Origin: Allium sativum
Lineage: Eukaryota > Streptophyta > Magnoliopsida > Asparagales > Amaryllidaceae
DNA length: 64,000 bases
Direction of reading: 5' to 3'
Assembly (NCBI GenBank): GCA_030737875.1
Contig: CM060912.1
Location: 126,324,493 to 126,388,492 of the forward strand
Position 1 is the first letter of the stretch, and the number at the start of each line of letters is the position of its first letter. The notes under the pieces are model-generated. The model searched no databases. It was not told the origin of the DNA and saw only the letters and a list, made by a program, of their open reading frames with translations. Position numbers and translations under genes: made by a program. Below are positions 59,021 through 64,000 of this stretch, one piece after another.

Positions 59021-60325
59021 TTGGCCACTTTCATGTTTTCTACATGTCATATCCACGTTCATGTTTTCATGCATAATCACATGTCATATTTTCAAGTCAT
59101 GTTCATGTCATTTAAGTTTACCCATAACGTAGCCCCATCGCACGTAAGTTCGCATCAACACAAATAGATCAAAGTGGGAACATAAGAATATGACAAGGTG
59201 GGCATAAGATGGCAAAGTCTATCACGAGTTAAACATGGTGATATTTGAGGCAAAGGTGTTCATCATGACTTGCTTATAGCATATTGGCCTCAAAACATGT
59301 ATGATAGCATAAAGGTGATTTGGCCTCAAACATGACAATAGTATAAAGGGTGACAATCCTAACTTGTGCATAGCAAATAGGTTCAACGTCATCATATGCA
59401 TGTTAAGGGACATGAGGGATTAAGGTTTGTTAACATGCATAAGCCATAATCCATTTCATAGAATTTTTCCCAAAAGTCAACATGAACGGTACTAGGTTCA
59501 TGATAGATCCACAATCATTGATCAAGAGAGACATGAATAGATCTATGCATACAATGATAGGTTCAAGGCAAATATTGCACTTAGGTCCAATTCTAATCTA
59601 CACATGTATGGCATTAAACTTAGCAAATAGGGTGGTAAACTTGTGATTAGCATATAGGTCGCATCATGGCAAGTTAACATCAAGGTCATGAGGGGTTCTA
59701 TGTTGCATTTATGCACAATCACCACATAAAGCTCATAGCTTTCCACCCAAAAGTCAACATAAATGGTACTAGATTCATGATAGGTAAACATTAGGTCCAC
59801 AAACATAGATCAAAAGGGTCATGAATGAATCTATGCATGAAATCCAAGGCAAGCATAACACAAAAATCTCATTTCAACTTGCTACATGTCATATTAAGTT
59901 CATAGTTTAGATCTAAGAGTAGAGGAGGGCTTACAAAGCGTGGCTATGAGAAATAGAACACAATAGAACAAGATAGAGACGTTGTAGAAGCTCTAGGAAT
60001 GATGTAGCAACGCAAATAGCCTTGAGAATAAGTAGCTCCTTTGATAGAAAGAATAAAGCTTGTTCCTTTTTGCCTTAGAAGCTCTCAAGATGAAGATGGA
60101 GGCCATGATTAGGGAGCATTTTGGCAGCACTTAGTTGTAGGATTGATTTGTGTGGGTTTAGGCTAGGTCTTAGGGTCTTTTTATAGAAGTTTAGGTTGGT
60201 TTAGGCCATAGGATTAACCCTACTTTAGATCTGAGCCATCAAGTCTCGTCACAGGCCTCAAAACATGACTCAAAGTGGACACCAGGTGCACCAGGCCAAA
60301 CTGGCCCAACCACCCTGGTCGACAG

Positions 60326-60396
60326 GGGTGTCGACTGGGCAGTCGACACCCACTGGGATGTGACGACTCCCAAGTCGACTCCCCAGTCGACTTGGG
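60326..60396 (-). promoter_or_regulatory. Twin palindromes in the G4 LTR
   Basis: The first, 60326-60351, has arms GGGTGTCGACTG and loop GG. The second, 60369-60396, has arms CCCAAGTCGACT and loop CCCC. All arm bases pair. They lie about 140 bp before the TATA box in the element's direction. Confidence 0.8.
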
Positions 60397-60659
60397 GGCT
60401 GGGCGGGAAACTTTCCCGCCCAGTCTGTTTGGCTCCAGATTTGAAATTTGAACTGTTTTTGAACTTGAAATTTTCTGAAAACTCTGACGGGCCATAACTT
60501 GGTCATACGGACTCCGATTCTTGAAAACTCGGACTCTATTTCGCGTATTTTTACGAGACGAACGCAATGGCACAGCCCGTTTCCCTTAATTCAGAATTTA
60601 ACATTTAATTCTGTCTTGATTTACGTTATAACATGTTATTCAAAATACGGGTTGTTACA

Positions 60660-61228
60660 TTCTCCCCACCTTAAAGGATTTCTTCCCCGAAATCTTCAAG
60701 TTAGGAAGAACGTATCCTACCATCCATCTACTCAAAACATCATCCACGAGCAGTCATTGTCCTTAAAAGATTCTAAATGCTGTATGATCATATGCGAAAG
60801 GTGTGTATATATGTACTTATCTAATGCGAAAATCAGGCGGTTACTGATTCAGTAAACCTCCTTAATGCAAAGTATGTTAGTGAAATGAGTCCATATGTAT
60901 GCAAATTCCTAACATAATCCATAATCTCTACATGAGTGCACATAACATTCATCCATATGCAACATCCACGTGATAGCATAACAAGTTTCATCCGTGAATA
61001 AGTATAAGCACTCATGCATATGCAATATGAAAGTGTGTGAGCCGATCTTAGTGCCTAATGTGTATCATGCATCCACGAGTATCCACTTGCAAACACTTGC
61101 AACCACTTGCAAACATCAAGCATAACATGTCTCAAATACATGTTTCATCCAAAGGGTTTCTACCTAAGGTTCTCATGACAAGGTTAACGAGATAACAAGA
61201 TAAACATGGATAGCAAAAGAAAGATATG
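60660..61228 (-). other. G4 polypurine tract and 3' untranslated region
   Basis: The PPT complement TTCTCCCCACCTTAAAGG (60660-60677) and the following ATTTC...GAAATCTTC block are shared with G1-G3 and G5. The remainder is non-coding and matches 7399-7880 in G2. Confidence 0.8.
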
Positions 61229-62281
61229 CTAACTAGGAAAAGAGATTGAGAATGTACCCTCAAAAAGGAATGGATAAAGCCCACGCATCTTCTCATCGGT
61301 TTCCCAAGTTGCATCTTCATCGGCTTCATTCCACTGAACCTTTACTAACTTGACTTCTCGATTCCTCAGCTTCTTGATCTCCGTTCCCAAGATATGAATC
61401 GAAGCTCGCCTCAGGGTTGCCTCTTTCTCTACCTCCACGTCTTCAAGAATGCTAGGCTCAACTACCTTGGCTGACTCATGTAGGCACTTTCGGAGATGCA
61501 AGACATGAAAAACATTGTGTACTCCGGCCAGCTTCTCGGGCAATTCCACCTTATAAGCCATCTTCCCAATCCTCTCTATGATAGGGAAGGGTCCTACGAA
61601 CCTTGGTGCCAGCTTCCCAAATGCTCCAAAACGAACCACATTTCGCAAAGGAGACACCTTCACAAAGACCATATCTCCAACTTCAAACTCTAAGTCTGTC
61701 CTTCGCTTGTCTGCATAGGATTTCTGTCTGTCTTGGGCTGTTTTCATCCGCCTTCGAATCAACTCTGCCTTCTCGGATGTGTCCCTTATCATGTCGGGAC
61801 CAAGTATAAGCTTATCCGTGGTCTCCCACCAACAAGTTGGTGACTAGCACAGTCTTCCATATAGAGCTTCAAATGGTGCCATTCCTATGCTTGCTTGGTA
61901 GCTGTTATTATAAGCAAACTCCACTAGAGGAAGGTGGTCTTCCCAAGTACCACCAAAGTCAAGAATGCATAGCCTCAACAGATCTTCTAGTACCCTATTC
62001 ACCCTTTCGGTCTGACCATCCGTCTGTGGGTGATAGGTCGTACTTAGATTCAATCGTGTACCCATCGCTTCTTGCAAACTATTCCAAAACTAGCTAGTGG
62101 AAATTGGGTCACGATCGCTAACTATGCTAGAAGGAACTCCATGCAATCGCACTATCTCTCGAAGATAAACAGATGCTAGCCATGATGCGGTCCTCTTGCT
62201 CTTCAACGGAACAAAGTGAGCACTCTTCGTGAGTCTATCATCTATGACCCATATCCCATAAAGCCCAAAACGTTTGGTCAA
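61229..62281 (-). pseudogene. G4 integrase C-terminal part with chromodomain, two stops
   Basis: One frame from 62281 to 61229 encodes most of a chromovirus integrase. It starts at the GIWVIDDRLTKSAHF strand of the catalytic core, so the zinc-binding HHCC region and the first catalytic Asp are gone. It has IVSDRDP (second Asp), [15 protein letters not shown] (Glu), the GPF/Y-type segment LAPRFVGPFPI, the HNVFHVLHLRK segment, and a chromodomain (IHILGTEIKKLRNREVKL then EDATWETDEKMRGLYPFLF). Two in-frame TAG codons break it, at 62090-62092 and 61844-61846, both inside otherwise conserved sequence. The chromodomain in this clade directs insertion to heterochromatin. This copy is inactive. Confidence 0.9.
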
Positions 62282-62924
62282 CTAAGTGGACACCTTCACC
62301 CCAACTATATATCAAAAATAGACGAGTCATACTCCTTATGGGGTTTGTAACAGAACTAAGATTGAAAATAGGACCGAGAGGATATACTTAAAAGATAGCA
62401 TGCGAGTAAGTTCTACAGGATAATAGGGATCAAGGATATACTCTTAAAAAGAGATATGATGTGCGTATCTAGTCTTCAATCTTCTAAGTCGCATTTTCTT
62501 GAGCTTAATCCTATCGTGCCTTGACTGTCTTTTAACTTCACAATTTCGTAGCTTCTTAATTCTTATTTCCAAAATATGAGTTAGAACTCATTTCACCGTT
62601 GCTTCTCGTTCCACTTCCACTTATTCTTTTCCTAAAATACTTGGTTTAAACATAACTGCGTGCTCATGGTTTCATGCAAGCTTTCCAAAATTCGTTAGTG
62701 AATCCTGGATCTCGTTTACATACAATACGGTATTCCACGCAGAATAACTATCTCTTGAAAACAAATGCCAATCCACGTTGCCAAATGTACTTACTTGGGT
62801 GATTTCTATAACCCATGCTTAAGCGAAATGGACTATCCACCTTAGTGACGAACACTACTCGATCGGATTACAAATTTCCAATAAAGGTGCCAAGGGATTC
62901 TAGGTAACTAATCATGACGGAACC
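62282..62924 (-). pseudogene. Decayed second integrase/chromodomain piece between PR and IN
   Basis: RT and RNase H should lie here but are missing. Reading the minus strand, 62924-62850 continues the protease-to-RT linker (SVMISYLESLGT). Then a more decayed integrase core follows (VVFVTKVDSPF and CKRDPGFTN, the counterpart of VSDRDPRFTS, about 62830-62690). Next come EVEREATVK and THILEIRIKKLRNCEVK (about 62640-62530), which match a chromodomain start. Its middle is deleted and stops are frequent. It differs enough from the integrase at 61229-62281 to come from another chromovirus family. The stretch 62282-62450 is unassigned. Confidence 0.55.
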
Positions 62925-64000
62925 CTAAAGGTCACACGAGATTTCGAGGGTATTACCGAGGCGAGTCATGAGCCTCGCAACCCTATGTTCAAAATCAAGA
63001 ATGGCTCCATAACTGGACAACCAATCCATGCCCAAAATCAACCTGTATCCCATAAACCTGAGAACACTAGCATTACACATGAATTCTACGCTCAAGATAG
63101 AAATCCTTAAATCCATACAAATCATAGATAAATGGGCGGAACCCCCAATTGGATTTGAAACACTAACGGGATTTTCAACTAGACTAGTACTTAGGTGCAA
63201 ACTTTCAACAAGATCAGAAATAAAACTATGCGATACGCCAGAATCAAATAAGGTACGAACAGGGAAATCAGAAATGTAAACATGACTTTCTATAGAACCA
63301 CTACCTCGGTCAAAAGCTGGAAGAGCGAGGAGAGCCTGCAACTGCCCTCCAGAGGGTCCTGCTCGCTGAGTTTGCCTTTGCTCTTGTCCTCGCTTTTTTG
63401 GGAAATCCTTGCTATAGTGTCCAGACTCTCCATAATGAAAGCATTCGTCCAACTTCCTTTTCTTCTTCCTACAGTCTTTGGCTATGTGCCCAGTGATCCC
63501 ACAGAAGTTGCACTTCCTTGTCTCCCTGGTCTTGTTGTCATTGCGGTTCTTGTTGTCCTTGCCTCCTTTCTCGGAATCTACCTTCTTGCCTTGAGACTCA
63601 TTCAACTTGACTTCCTTCTTACCACTCTTATCTTCCTCTTGAAGCAGTGCCATATTTACCAAACTCTCGAAGGTCGGCCCCATGGGTATGTGAGACATGG
63701 CCAAACCGTGCAATGGCTCGTTCAATCCTTGAGCAAAGTGTAGGGCCTTCTTCTGAGCTGTGTTCACCAAATCTAGACCGAACCGAGCAAGTTGATTAAA
63801 CTTATTCACGTATTCTCTAACGGTCATGTCCCCTTGCTTCAGTGAGAGGAACCTCTCCATCTGAAGGTTCTCTTCTGCTAATGATAGAAACCTCAGTCCA
63901 AACCTTCTCCTACAATCATTCCAAGTCTCAATTGGCCTAGTAGTGGTGGTGACTACCCACCAATAAGCAGCTTCCTCTTTCAATAGCCATACCGCCAACA
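62925..64000 (-). pseudogene. G4 gag and protease, N-terminus beyond the window
   Basis: One open frame enters from the right edge and ends at 62925. It shows the retrotransposon gag domain (WLLKEEAAYWW, then FLSLKQGDMTVREYVNKFNQLARF), a basic linker, a first zinc knuckle CNFCGITGHIAKDC (intact CX2CX4HX4C) and a second, CFHYGESGHYSKDF, in which two of the three cysteines are lost. Next is an aspartic protease with LFDSGVSHSFIS (usual form DSGATHSFI) and LILGMDWLSS. The frame stops where the linker to RT should continue. With two knuckle cysteines gone and RT missing, the element is defective, but gag itself is open. In life gag coats the RNA and protease cuts the polyprotein. Confidence 0.85.

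Larger units (their letters stand above)
46679..60659 (-). repeat. G4 3' LTR (about 3.15 kb net), interrupted by G5
   Basis: The LTR consists of 46679-47276 and 58105-60659. It opens TGTAACACCCC and closes GGTTGTTACA, followed by a polypurine-tract complement. The cut is clean: G5 is flanked by CTAAC on both sides. The LTR carries the GCAGCGGA motif (46803), GGTTAAGT/ACTTAACC mini-hairpins (58555-58795), paired stem-loops (58823-59020), a TATA complement (60178-60185), twin palindromes (60326-60396) and the conserved U3 block (60488-60590). A G14 tract lies at 47042-47055. Confidence 0.85.

Noticed and set aside
61837..62097. Plus-strand frames within 61496-62097 and 63282-63743
   Set aside because: Antisense to integrase and gag-protease of G4, which carry the real motifs.

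Overview
This window is plant nuclear DNA, probably from a eudicot with a repeat-rich genome. The evidence is Ty3/gypsy chromovirus (Tekay/Del-like) and Ty1/copia polyprotein relics, initiator-Met-tRNA primer sites, CACTA and PIF/Harbinger transposons, and one intron-less gene of the plant F-box-associated type. I see no RNA gene and no bacterial feature. About 95% of the window is transposable elements, many inserted into one another. The only convincing host gene is at 39095-40057 (+).

Left part, 1-36277. This reads as one stack of insertions. A minus-strand Ty1/copia relic (34968-36277) was broken inside its integrase by G3, a minus-strand LTR element (LTR about 5.4 kb, interior only about 1.2 kb, no gag-pol). 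One G3 LTR carries the right end of CACTA-1 (to 14641). The other carries a complete 9.75 kb CACTA-2 (23860-33613), and the sister G3 LTR near 17225 supplies the empty site. G1 (1-11492) ends against CACTA-1 sequence and probably sits in it. G1's 5' LTR is in turn broken by G2 (LTR 3425-7380). G1, G2 and G3 have no coding region left.

Middle part, 36278-46678. In order: an inverted-repeat MITE, a near-complete PIF/Harbinger element (37097-38799) whose transposase keeps D, D and E but has one in-frame stop, then the F-box-associated gene 0.3 kb away. After that comes an AT-rich zone with two blocks of a degenerate tandem repeat. That zone is interrupted by a Mutator-type MITE with a perfect 9-bp target duplication, a probable LINE tail, a copia LTR and an LTR fragment.

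Right part, 46679-64000. G4, a minus-strand chromovirus that runs off the right edge, has its 3' LTR split by G5 (47277-58099, plus strand; 5-bp target duplication CTAAC on both sides). The G5 LTRs are almost identical, so the insertion is recent. Its gag is missing and its reverse transcriptase is rearranged, while one continuous frame encodes integrase plus chromodomain.

Most interesting signal. G1, G2, G4 and G5 have otherwise diverged LTRs but share an ordered set of symmetric structures: a conserved block near the LTR start, twin palindromes before the TATA box whose arms change sequence between families while staying self-complementary, and a tandem pair of about 90-bp stem-loops downstream of the TATA box whose stems change in a compensatory way around a conserved GC-rich core. 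I do not recognise these from known LTR anatomy.
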